Assembly: GCA_041660815.1 (NCBI GenBank)
Contig: JBAZVN010000005.1
Location: 131,608 to 195,607, forward strand
DNA: 64,000 nucleotides
From: PALSA-1006 sp041660815
GTDB taxonomy: Bacteria > Pseudomonadota > Gammaproteobacteria > Burkholderiales > Gallionellaceae
Direction: 5' to 3'
The notes beneath the pieces are model-generated. The model was given only the letters and a program-made list of their open reading frames with translations. It was not told the origin of the DNA and ran no database searches. The translations under genes were made by a program, and so were the position numbers. Shown here in pieces: positions 24,317 through 32,474 of this stretch (the first letter of the stretch is position 1; each line of letters begins with the position of its first letter).

Positions 24317-26445
24317 TATGCCACCTCCATTTCCAACGCCAATGGCAAACTGACAATTACCCGGGTACCGCCAGAAATATTATTTTCTATCGATATCCTG
24401 CCACCGTGTTCTTCAATAATTTTTTTTACAATCGGCAATCCCAAACCGGTACCTTTAGCTTTAGTTGTCATATACGGTTCAAAAATTCTCGCAAAAATAT
24501 CTTCCTGAATTCCAGTGCCGTTGTCACTTACCATCAAATGAAACTCACTATGCGTACTCGCGGTTGATAGGACAATTTGCGGCTTTTTCGTTTGTGCCAA
24601 TGCATCATGCGCATTTTGCAAAAGATTATGAACCACCTGACGCAGGCGGGTCGCATCACCGTTGATCCACATACGGCTTGCGCCAAGCTGCACATCAATT
24701 GGACTGGTATTGGCCTCGTATAAGCCCATTACTTCAATAAGCAGTTGATGCATATTCAACAATGTCAATTTTGGCGTGGGTGCCCGCGCATAGTCGGCAA
24801 AATCATTGACCATATTTTTCATTGCCGCAACCTGGCTGACTATGGTTTGTGTGGCGCGCTGCAATAGTTTTGCATCCTGTTCATCTAGTTTACTGTTTAG
24901 CTTGTGTTGCAGACGCTCGGCAGAAAGTTGAATGGGCGTAAGTGGATTTTTAATTTCATGTGCCAGCCGCCGCGCTACTTCCCCCCAGGCCGCCTGACGT
25001 TCGGCTTGCAGTAAATGGGTAATATCATCGAACACAATTACCAGCCCTTTTTCCATCGCGGTCGAAAGCCGCGTGCATCTAAGCAATAATACCTGTTGGC
25101 CGTTCCGGCTAAGCCGTTCAATCTGTTTTTGCCATTCGTTGCCACTCATTGCGGCAGGAGCACCCAATACCGCCTCGACAAAAGAATTCACCAAAATATA
25201 TTCTGCGGCCAATTCGACAAGTGTAATGCCGAGCCTCATGCGTAACGGTACACCGAGTATTTGTTCGGCACTGGCATTAACCAGACGCAGATTAAACTGC
25301 TCATCCACCACAATGACTCCCGAGGATAGATGCGTCAAAATACTTTCCAAATATCCTTTGGCATTTTCAACCTGTGTTTGCTGCTGCTCGCCCAGTTTTT
25401 TAGCATCCGCCAGTTGCGCAGTCATTTGATTAAATAATCCGGTAAGCGCACCCAATTCGTCGCGACTTTGTACCGGATAATTTCCCGAAAAATTTCCCTG
25501 TGCAACGGCCCGTGTTCCTTCAGCCAAGGCCGCCAAAGGTGAAGTTAAACGTCCGCTCAGAAAAAATGCAGCCGAGACCGCACTAAGCAATACGATCAGC
25601 AAAGACAATGTCAGCGTAATGCCATACAGTCTTTTTAAGCCGAGACGCGACAAAGTTAACTCTTGATAATCCCGGTATACGGATTGGACGGTTTCAGCAT
25701 CAGTCGCAAACTGCATTGATACCGGCTGAACAAATTGCAGAAAGCGCCGGCCTCCCGAATTTTGTTCGGTATTAATTGGCACGAGTACCCGTAAAATTAA
25801 CTGATTACTGGGTAACGCATCCACCAGACTATATATTCCATTTTTTCCCGCCTCCTGAATCATTTTTCGATCAGGTAAATTTTGTGGCGGCTTATTGTCG
25901 GCAATTGATGAAGCGATCATTTTGCCCAGAGGATTAAAAATAGCCGCTTCCTGCGCTTCATTTTTATCAACCAAACGCTTTAATGTTGCGCCGTAGCGAT
26001 CTGGAGTTTGATCCGCCAGAATTAACGAAATAAATTTAGCCTTTTTGCCCAAGTCTTTCAGTCCGGCCTCCAGAGAATTGCGCCCCAAATTAAGCCCGCC
26101 TTCCAGTGCTTTCTCAACGCGAATATCAAACCATGATTCAATACTTTTGCCGAGAAATTGTACCGAGACGGCGTACATCAGGATTCCCGGCAAAATGGCA
26201 ATCAATGAAAAAAACAGCGTAAGGCGCAACATTAATTTGGCGCCAAATACCTGCTGCTTTAGTTGAATGCGCAATTGCCATAATTGATAACTGACTAACG
26301 CGCCCAACCCCAGCGCCAAAACCCCGGTTAATGCCAACAGGCTGGAATAGTGGTGTGAAAACAATGAGGAATTTTCGCTGGCACTGGAGAGCAAATACAG
26401 CAGGGCAATGCCAATCATTCCGCAAATAATGATGAGGTACTTCAT
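24316..26445 (-). CDS. NtrY-like membrane sensor histidine kinase
   Basis: A 709-residue histidine kinase. Membrane segments at about 2-20 and 33-55, a third near 80-105 and one near 270-295 frame a periplasmic region of about 165 residues. A HAMP domain (SGRLTSPLAALAEGTRAVAQG), a PAS domain (about 360-450), HisKA with the phospho-accepting histidine (ARRLAHEIKNPLTP) and an HATPase domain (DNGTGI, GTGLGLPIVKKI) follow. This is the NtrY layout; in other proteobacteria NtrYX responds to nitrogen, redox or envelope signals. It overlaps DUF4390 (4 bp) upstream and the NtrX-like gene downstream, so kinase and regulator are made together. Confidence 0.92.
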   Translation of the reverse strand: MKYLIIICGMIGIALLYLLSSASENSSLFSHHYSSLLALTGVLALGLGALVSYQLWQLRIQLKQQVFGAKLMLRLTLFFSLIAILPGILMYAVSVQFLGKSIESWFDIRVEKALEGGLNLGRNSLEAGLKDLGKKAKFISLILADQTPDRYGATLKRLVDKNEAQEAAIFNPLGKMIASSIADNKPPQNLPDRKMIQEAGKNGIYSLVDALPSNQLILRVLVPINTEQNSGGRRFLQFVQPVSMQFATDAETVQSVYRDYQELTLSRLGLKRLYGITLTLSLLIVLLSAVSAAFFLSGRLTSPLAALAEGTRAVAQGNFSGNYPVQSRDELGALTGLFNQMTAQLADAKKLGEQQQTQVENAKGYLESILTHLSSGVIVVDEQFNLRLVNASAEQILGVPLRMRLGITLVELAAEYILVNSFVEAVLGAPAAMSGNEWQKQIERLSRNGQQVLLLRCTRLSTAMEKGLVIVFDDITHLLQAERQAAWGEVARRLAHEIKNPLTPIQLSAERLQHKLNSKLDEQDAKLLQRATQTIVSQVAAMKNMVNDFADYARAPTPKLTLLNMHQLLIEVMGLYEANTSPIDVQLGASRMWINGDATRLRQVVHNLLQNAHDALAQTKKPQIVLSTASTHSEFHLMVSDNGTGIQEDIFARIFEPYMTTKAKGTGLGLPIVKKIIEEHGGRISIENNISGGTRVIVSLPLALEMEVA

Positions 26446-27050
26446 GGTTTGGCATCCAAAGTTTTATCCAGCAGCTCGGTATTTATTGGCCAGCTAAATA
26501 GTTCAGATTCCATTTTCCAATCGCTATTAGTCAATGCACTGACCTGTAACGGTTTGGGAAGTTGGGATGTGTCCAGACGCATTTGAGCAAAAGCGGTATA
26601 GCTAATTTCACTTTTTATTAAGTTTGCTATATAGCCTTTATTATTGTTGAAGGCGTCTTTCGGTGCAGCGGGTGTAGTTTGATGACCCAATACCCGCAAG
26701 GCACTTTCCAAATCGGAATACCCTTGAAATAGCGTACCGCGGCTAATGCGATATTGCCGGGTAAGCGCGTTATAAGAAAGTTTTGTGGTTTGTTCATTTT
26801 GCACAACTTCGCTATCCAGCCAGTACCAGCGTGAGCGGGTTATTTTCAACTCGCTTACAAAACTGAGTACAACCCCGTGAATAAGAGCGTGCGCGACCGA
26901 AGGAGGCAAATTAATTTTAAAGTCGGCCAATATTTCATAGCCTTCATCAACCACCCGGGTTTCAGCTTTGAGGACAGAGATACCTTCGGCAGCCGCCGTG
27001 CCAGCAAAAAAACACAATAAAAACAATATGTTAGCTATTATCTTCGGCAT
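26442..27050 (-). CDS. DUF4390 family exported protein
   Basis: A roughly 202-residue protein with a signal peptide (MPKIIANILFLLCFFAGTAAA) followed by a domain matching DUF4390, a family of unknown function found almost only beside rsmB and ntrY in betaproteobacteria. It has no catalytic motif I can name. The frame extends to an ATG at 27083, but the ATG at 27050 starts a cleaner signal peptide. Either start lies inside the end of rsmB, so translation is coupled. The fixed position next to NtrY suggests a periplasmic accessory of that sensor, which is inference only. Confidence 0.85.
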   Translation of the reverse strand: MPKIIANILFLLCFFAGTAAAEGISVLKAETRVVDEGYEILADFKINLPPSVAHALIHGVVLSFVSELKITRSRWYWLDSEVVQNEQTTKLSYNALTRQYRISRGTLFQGYSDLESALRVLGHQTTPAAPKDAFNNNKGYIANLIKSEISYTAFAQMRLDTSQLPKPLQVSALTNSDWKMESELFSWPINTELLDKTLDAKP

Positions 27051-28314
27051 TTTTTTGCAGGAGCGCATAATAAAATCCATCATGCTGAGTGTTGGGCAGT
27101 ACCTGCCCGTTAACTAAATCATGCTGGTTTAATATTATTTGTTGCGCATCGGTATGACGCATTAAAAACTCTTTAACGACTTGCTGATTTTCCCGCTCAA
27201 AAATTGAACAGGTTGCATATAACAACTTACCGCCCTTGGCCAACAACGGCCACATCGCCTGTAAAATTTGCTGTTGCTGCACAGCAAAGCTTTCAATATC
27301 GGAAGGTCTGCGCAGCCATTTTATATCGGGATGGCGCCGTACCACACCGGAGGCAGAGCAGGGCACATCGGCCAATATTCGATCAAATTGTTTGCCGTCC
27401 CACCAGTCTTCAGGGGTTGCCGCATCGCCCTCAATTAGCGAGGCCTGCAAATTTAAGCGATGTAAATTTTCAGCTACCCGCGCTAAACGTTGCGCATCTT
27501 TATCCACCGCAACCAGTTCAAGATTGGCGATTTCCAATAAGTGTGCAGTTTTTCCTCCGGGCGCAGAACAAACATCTAAAACGCGCATGCCATCCTGTAC
27601 CTCCAACAAGCCTGCGGCATATTGTGCTCCGGCATCCTGAATGGATACTTTTCCCCGGGCGAAGCCGGGAAGTTTTTCCACCCCCACCGGTTTATCGAGA
27701 ATAATTGCTCCGGATTCAATCAGTTGCGCATCAATAGCCGCTGCATTTAATTCCTGTAAATATTCCGTGGGAGTTGTGTAGCGTGAGTTAACGCGCAGCG
27801 TCATGGGGGGATGCCGATTTCCCGCTTCCAGAATGGCTCCGGCTTGCGCGGCATATTGTTTTTTTACCGCAGTAATCCACCATTGCTGATACGAGTAATG
27901 ACCTTCCTCCGTACTATTGGCTAATTTAAGCAACTCTAGCTGTCTGCGCATAAAGTTGCGCAATACGGCATTCACTAAACCACCCGTTGCAGGATTGATC
28001 AATTTACTGGCATTAACTGCATGATCCACAATGGCATAGCTTGCAGCTTTGCTGAATTGCAATTGATATAGCGCAACCAGCAATAAGTGACGAATCTGCA
28101 TATCCTGCATTGGCTTGCTCAGTAACTTTTGCAAAATCGCGGACAGCTGCCCATAAAAGCGCAACGTTCCATAACATAAATCTTGCAAAGCACCGCGTTC
28201 CTGCTGAGTTAAGTTGGGATGATGCGACAAGGCCTCACTTAAAATTTGATTTAAATTTTTTCCGGCCATCACCTGGCCAATAATCAACGCAGCGAGCTGT
28301 TGTACGATATGCAT
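27031..28314 (-). CDS. rsmB: 16S rRNA (cytosine-967 C5) methyltransferase
   Basis: A 427-residue S-adenosylmethionine-dependent RNA methyltransferase that modifies C967 of 16S rRNA. The N-terminal NusB-like RNA-binding domain (about 1-140) is followed by a Rossmann methyltransferase domain with the SAM loop CSAPGGKT, the motif LADVPCSASG (release cysteine) and the catalytic cysteine in YATCSIFERENQ. The start shares one base with the fmt stop. It belongs to the def-fmt-rsmB-DUF4390-ntrY-ntrX chain. The length fits the family. Confidence 0.96.
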   Translation of the reverse strand: MHIVQQLAALIIGQVMAGKNLNQILSEALSHHPNLTQQERGALQDLCYGTLRFYGQLSAILQKLLSKPMQDMQIRHLLLVALYQLQFSKAASYAIVDHAVNASKLINPATGGLVNAVLRNFMRRQLELLKLANSTEEGHYSYQQWWITAVKKQYAAQAGAILEAGNRHPPMTLRVNSRYTTPTEYLQELNAAAIDAQLIESGAIILDKPVGVEKLPGFARGKVSIQDAGAQYAAGLLEVQDGMRVLDVCSAPGGKTAHLLEIANLELVAVDKDAQRLARVAENLHRLNLQASLIEGDAATPEDWWDGKQFDRILADVPCSASGVVRRHPDIKWLRRPSDIESFAVQQQQILQAMWPLLAKGGKLLYATCSIFERENQQVVKEFLMRHTDAQQIILNQHDLVNGQVLPNTQHDGFYYALLQKNAEDNS

Positions 28315-29258
28315 TATTGGGTACTAAAGCGATCGCCCGCTTGCAGGTGAAAACCTTGTAAAAATTGTGCGGTAGGAAGCATTTTAGAGTTGGGTTTTTG
28401 TAATATTTCCAAACTGAGCGCGCCTTGACCGCAGGCGACTATCAGCGCATTTTTTTCGATTCGCCGTATTTCACCCGGCACGCCACCACTTTCTGCCAGC
28501 ACACCAGCCTGCCAAATTTTGATCGGTACCGCGTTAATCATTGTGTTGGCAACCGGAAATGGATTGTACGCCCGCACTGCACGTCCAAGCTCTTCCGCAG
28601 ATTTTGTCCAATCCAGCAACGCCTCTTCTTTGCTGAGCTTTGCTGCATAGGTGGCGTATTGTTCATCCTGTACTTCGCCCGACAATTTTCCTTGCTGCAT
28701 CAGCTGCAACGCTTCGACAATCGAAGTTGCGCCCAATACGGCCAGTTTGTCATGCAAAGTCGAAGCATTGTCCGCTCGATCTATTACACAGATTTTTTTC
28801 AACAACATCGCACCAGTATCCAAACCGGCATCCATTTGCATAATGGTGATGCCGGTTTCTGAGTCTCCCGCCAAAATTGCCCGTTGTATAGGCGCCGCGC
28901 CGCGCCAACGCGGCAATAATGAGGCATGAATATTCAAACATCCCAAGCGTGGAGTTTGTAATACTTCTTTGGGTAAAATTAGTCCGTAGGCGGCGACCAC
29001 CATTAAATCCGCCTGATAGGATGCTAATTGCTGTTGAATTTCCGGCTTTTTCAGCGTTGTAGGTTGTAACACTTCCAAGTTGTGTTGCAGGGCATATTCC
29101 TTCACCGGACTGGGTTTTAATTGCATACCGCGTCCCGCAGGCCGATCAGGCTGAGTTAATACCGCAACAACTTCCAAGCCCTGTTCAATAAGACTTTTTA
29201 AAGCGGCTTCAGCGAAATGAGGGGTACCCGCAAAAATAATTTTCAAGTTGTTTTCCAC
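28314..29258 (-). CDS. fmt: Methionyl-tRNA formyltransferase
   Basis: A 314-residue enzyme that formylates initiator Met-tRNA using 10-formyltetrahydrofolate. The start IIFAGTPHFAEAAL, the folate and catalytic motif (NIHASLLPRWRGAAPIQRAI, holding the Asn/His pair) and TIMQMDAGLDTGAML are diagnostic. The C-terminal tRNA-binding domain is present. It has a GTG start that overlaps the def stop by one base, the standard def-fmt coupling that matches formylation to deformylation. The stop overlaps the rsmB start. Confidence 0.97.
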   Translation of the reverse strand: MENNLKIIFAGTPHFAEAALKSLIEQGLEVVAVLTQPDRPAGRGMQLKPSPVKEYALQHNLEVLQPTTLKKPEIQQQLASYQADLMVVAAYGLILPKEVLQTPRLGCLNIHASLLPRWRGAAPIQRAILAGDSETGITIMQMDAGLDTGAMLLKKICVIDRADNASTLHDKLAVLGATSIVEALQLMQQGKLSGEVQDEQYATYAAKLSKEEALLDWTKSAEELGRAVRAYNPFPVANTMINAVPIKIWQAGVLAESGGVPGEIRRIEKNALIVACGQGALSLEILQKPNSKMLPTAQFLQGFHLQAGDRFSTQ

Positions 29259-29761
29259 TAGAAGGTTTCACGCAGGCGTTTTTTTAACTTATTTCGAATG
29301 CGCACTTGCTTGAGATGTGACAATCGCTCGACAAACACTTTACCCTGCAAATGATCTATTTCATGCTGAATGCACACCGCCAGTAAACCTTCAGCCTCCA
29401 GTGTAAATATTTCTCCCTTTGCATTCAATGCCTTAACTTTTACCCGTTCAGCGCGTTGTACTTTATCGTAAATACCCGGTACCGATAAACAACCTTCTTC
29501 GCACTTACTTTCGCCAAACACTTCAAGTATCTCGGGATTTATCAACACCAACAGCTCATCATGTGTTTCTGAAATATCGATAACAATGACTTGCTGGTGT
29601 ACGTCCACCTGGGTTGCCGCCAAACCTACTCCCGGCGCAGCATACATGGTATCAGCCATATCCGAGATAAGCTTGCGGGTTCCCGCATTTATAGATTCGA
29701 CTTTTTTTGCAATTTTGTGCAAACGTTCATCGGGATATTGAATTATTGATAGACGGGCCAT
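29258..29761 (-). CDS. def: Peptide deformylase
   Basis: A 167-residue metalloprotease that removes the formyl group from new proteins. All three family motifs are intact: GVGLAATQ, EGCLSVPG (metal-binding cysteine) and QHEIDHLQGKVF (two metal-binding histidines and the catalytic glutamate). It is the first gene of a six-gene minus-strand operon and divergent from the LysM gene; the 91-bp gap must hold both promoters. Confidence 0.97.
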   Translation of the reverse strand: MARLSIIQYPDERLHKIAKKVESINAGTRKLISDMADTMYAAPGVGLAATQVDVHQQVIVIDISETHDELLVLINPEILEVFGESKCEEGCLSVPGIYDKVQRAERVKVKALNAKGEIFTLEAEGLLAVCIQHEIDHLQGKVFVERLSHLKQVRIRNKLKKRLRETF

Positions 29762-29852
29762 AAAAACTTGCTAATTTAATTAACTGGATGCAGAATTTAG
29801 ACGAGACTTGCATTGTTTGCGCGTCATTCTAATAAATTTGCCGGGGTTGTTC

Positions 29853-30902
29853 ATGCGTAAGATTATATCGCTGATTTGTCTGTTGTTGCCCATTCTCACT
29901 TATGCCGATACCTTAAGCATTCGCGAAAACGCACCCGATCATCATGTTGTGGTTAAAGGCGATACTTTATGGGATATTTCCGCAACGTTTTTTAATGATC
30001 CGTGGAAATGGCAACAAATTTGGGGCTTGAACAAAGATTCCATTAAAGATCCGCACTGGATCTATCCCGGTGACATCATTTATTTGGATCGAACCACCGG
30101 CACCTTGCAAGTCGGCGAGCCTCCGCGGCAATCTGACCCAGAAATCATCCCGAACAACCGTATTGTAAAACTGTCACCCCGAGTACGTGAAATAGCCAGT
30201 GAGCAAAATACGATTCCAATTGTTCCATTAAGTGCCATTGGCCCTTTTTTGGCAAAACCACTCGTTGTTGAAGAGTCAAATATTGACGAGGCTCCGGTTT
30301 TAATTGGGACGTACGAAAAGCGCGAATATTTGAGTGTTAACGATATTGCTTATGTAAAAAATCTACCGTCGGATAAAGGCACGCAATGGCAAGTTTACCG
30401 TCCCAGTAAAACCCTGGTTGACCCGGATACCGATGAAATTTTAGGACATGAAGTCAATTACTTGGGTGAGGCGGAAGTTGAAAAATTTGCCACTATAAGC
30501 GAACTTCGCATCTCCAAAGCGGTAAGGGAAATCAGCAAGGGGGATTATTTTAGCCTGACTCAGGAGGTGTTCCCCAGTCACTTTGAGCCCAGAGCACCGG
30601 ATGGCAAAATTGAAGCCAAAGTTATTTCAATTTACGGGGGCATGGATGAAGCCAGTCAAAACGGCATCATCACTTTAAATCGCGGTAAACGTGATGGCTT
30701 GGAAAATGGCCATGTATTAGCGCTATATCAAAAAGGTGAAGTTATTAAAAGCGGGACGTTATTTAATCGCAGCGTCATTACCCTACCCGATGTACGTTAT
30801 GGCCTGGTGTTTGTATTCCGCACCTTCAATAAAGTTTCCTATGCGCTTGTATTACAAACACGCCTGCCTGTCCGTTTGATGGACACCGCGCTCACACCTT
30901 AA
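29853..30902 (+). CDS. LysM-domain peptidoglycan-binding protein
   Basis: A 349-residue exported protein. A signal peptide (MRKIISLICLLLPILTYA) precedes a LysM domain (about 30-80; HVVVKGDTLWDISATFFNDPWKW, then WIYPGDIIYLD) that binds peptidoglycan. The remaining 260 residues match the uncharacterised C-terminal part of proteins encoded next to dprA in betaproteobacteria. The frame extends 15 codons upstream, but the ATG at 29853 starts the signal peptide. It is followed at 2 bp by dprA; a role in cell-envelope maintenance is likely. The dprA neighbour does not itself prove a link to DNA uptake. Confidence 0.9.
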   Translation: MRKIISLICLLLPILTYADTLSIRENAPDHHVVVKGDTLWDISATFFNDPWKWQQIWGLNKDSIKDPHWIYPGDIIYLDRTTGTLQVGEPPRQSDPEIIPNNRIVKLSPRVREIASEQNTIPIVPLSAIGPFLAKPLVVEESNIDEAPVLIGTYEKREYLSVNDIAYVKNLPSDKGTQWQVYRPSKTLVDPDTDEILGHEVNYLGEAEVEKFATISELRISKAVREISKGDYFSLTQEVFPSHFEPRAPDGKIEAKVISIYGGMDEASQNGIITLNRGKRDGLENGHVLALYQKGEVIKSGTLFNRSVITLPDVRYGLVFVFRTFNKVSYALVLQTRLPVRLMDTALTP

Positions 30903-30904
30903 TA

Positions 30905-31975
30905 ATGTCACTTGATTCATCGCTTGCAGCATGGCTAACCCTGAGCCAGATTTCCGGCTTGGGCAACGAAACCATGCGGCGTTTACTGCAAGCGTTTGGC
31001 TCGCCGGAAGCCGTGTTTCTTGCCCCGCTTTCAGAATTAACGCGCATTGTTAAAGCGCCCATCGCTTCTGCTATTGCGCAAGGAGTCGAACAGGATAATT
31101 TAGTTGTTTTTGATGAGTGGTTAAACGATCCCCTTAACCATATTTTGACGATCGCCGATTCAGAATATCCCCAGGCTTTGCTCAATATTACCGATCCGCC
31201 TTATGTCATCTTTGTAAAAGGCAGACTGGACCTTCTAAACGTTCCCGCGCTGGCGATTGTCGGCAGCCGTAATGCAACCCCGCAAGGTTTACGTAATGGC
31301 GAGGCCTTTGCACAGGCTGCGAGTGAATCTGGTTTGTGTATTATCAGCGGCATGGCACATGGTGTCGATGCCGCTGCCCATATCGGCGGATTGCGCGGAA
31401 AAGGTTCCAGCATTGCAATTGTGGGTACCGGCCTGGATAAAGTGTATCCCTCGTCTAACCGCGAACTGGCCCATCAACTGGCACAACATGGCGCGATTAT
31501 TTCCGAGTTTCCCTTGGGTACGCCTCCTTTACCGGCTAATTTCCCGCGGCGTAATCGCATCATCAGCGGCTTGAGTATGGGATGTCTTGTCGTTGAAGCG
31601 TCATTACAGAGTGGCTCACTTATTACTGCCCGCATGGCGCTGGAACAAGGGCGTGAAGTTTTTGCTATTCCAGGTTCAATTCATTCCCCACAATCCAAGG
31701 GATGCCACGCGCTTATAAAACAAGGGGCGAAACTCGTAGAAAGTGCGCAGGATATTCTCGAAGAATTAGGTGCCCAATATTTCACCAAAGCTGCCATTGT
31801 CACCCCGCTTGAACATGCTATTTTTGACCATTTAAGCTTCGATGCTATTGATTTAGATACGCTCGCGCAACGCAGTGGCTTGACGATAGCCGCACTATCA
31901 GCCATTCTGTTGCAACTTGAAATGCAGGGGCAAGTGGCAACACTCCCCGGCGGACTATACCAACGCATTGTTTAA
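30905..31975 (+). CDS. dprA: DNA-processing protein DprA
   Basis: A 356-residue protein that binds incoming single-stranded DNA during transformation and loads RecA. The Rossmann-like core shows VGSRNATPQG, SGMAHGVDAAAH, GTGLDKVYP and FPRRNRIISGLS. An N-terminal helical domain and a C-terminal winged-helix (DprA_WH, about 295-350) are also visible. The ATG is two bases after the LysM-gene stop. It is found in most bacteria, so its presence does not by itself mean natural competence. It forms an operon with the LysM gene, smg and topA. Confidence 0.95.
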   Translation: MSLDSSLAAWLTLSQISGLGNETMRRLLQAFGSPEAVFLAPLSELTRIVKAPIASAIAQGVEQDNLVVFDEWLNDPLNHILTIADSEYPQALLNITDPPYVIFVKGRLDLLNVPALAIVGSRNATPQGLRNGEAFAQAASESGLCIISGMAHGVDAAAHIGGLRGKGSSIAIVGTGLDKVYPSSNRELAHQLAQHGAIISEFPLGTPPLPANFPRRNRIISGLSMGCLVVEASLQSGSLITARMALEQGREVFAIPGSIHSPQSKGCHALIKQGAKLVESAQDILEELGAQYFTKAAIVTPLEHAIFDHLSFDAIDLDTLAQRSGLTIAALSAILLQLEMQGQVATLPGGLYQRIV

Positions 31976-31994
31976 TAAGGGTAATTTACCGCCT

Positions 31995-32450
31995 ATGTTT
32001 GATATTCTGATGTATTTGTTTGAAAGTTATTTTAATGCCGGCAGCTATCCCGAATCCAAAAAACTGGCTGTTAAACTAAGCGCGGCGGGTTTTGAGGAGG
32101 AGGATATCAATCAGGCGATTGCCTGGCTTTCCGGTTTGCAGCAATTATCCCAGCTTGAGTATCCGGCCACGATTAACGACAGTGGTATCCGCTGTTTTGC
32201 CACGCTTGAACGACAGCGAATCAGTATCGAAGGATTGCATTTCGTCTCTTTTTGGGAGCAAAGCAAAGTGATTACGCCCATTGAGCGTGAAATGATTATT
32301 GATCGCGCACTTGTTTTGGGACGGGAAAATCTTTCCCTAGATCGAATTAAATTAATTTCACTTATGGTGTTATGGAGCCAACATGAAGACTTGGATCCCA
32401 TGATCATCGAAGAGTTACTCACGCCGACGGATTCGGCTCATTTCCACTAA
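31995..32450 (+). CDS. smg: Smg family protein (DUF494)
   Basis: A 151-residue cytoplasmic protein of the Smg/DUF494 family, found between dprA and topA in many beta- and gammaproteobacteria. Its molecular role is not established. It begins MFDILMYLFESYF and shows the family's acidic mid-section (GFEEEDINQAIAWL). An in-frame extension reaches back into dprA, but the ATG at 31995, 19 bp after the dprA stop, matches the family start. The family call is secure from sequence plus position. Confidence 0.93.
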   Translation: MFDILMYLFESYFNAGSYPESKKLAVKLSAAGFEEEDINQAIAWLSGLQQLSQLEYPATINDSGIRCFATLERQRISIEGLHFVSFWEQSKVITPIEREMIIDRALVLGRENLSLDRIKLISLMVLWSQHEDLDPMIIEELLTPTDSAHFH

Positions 32451-32474
32451 ATTTATTTGGGTATTCAGTTCAGC

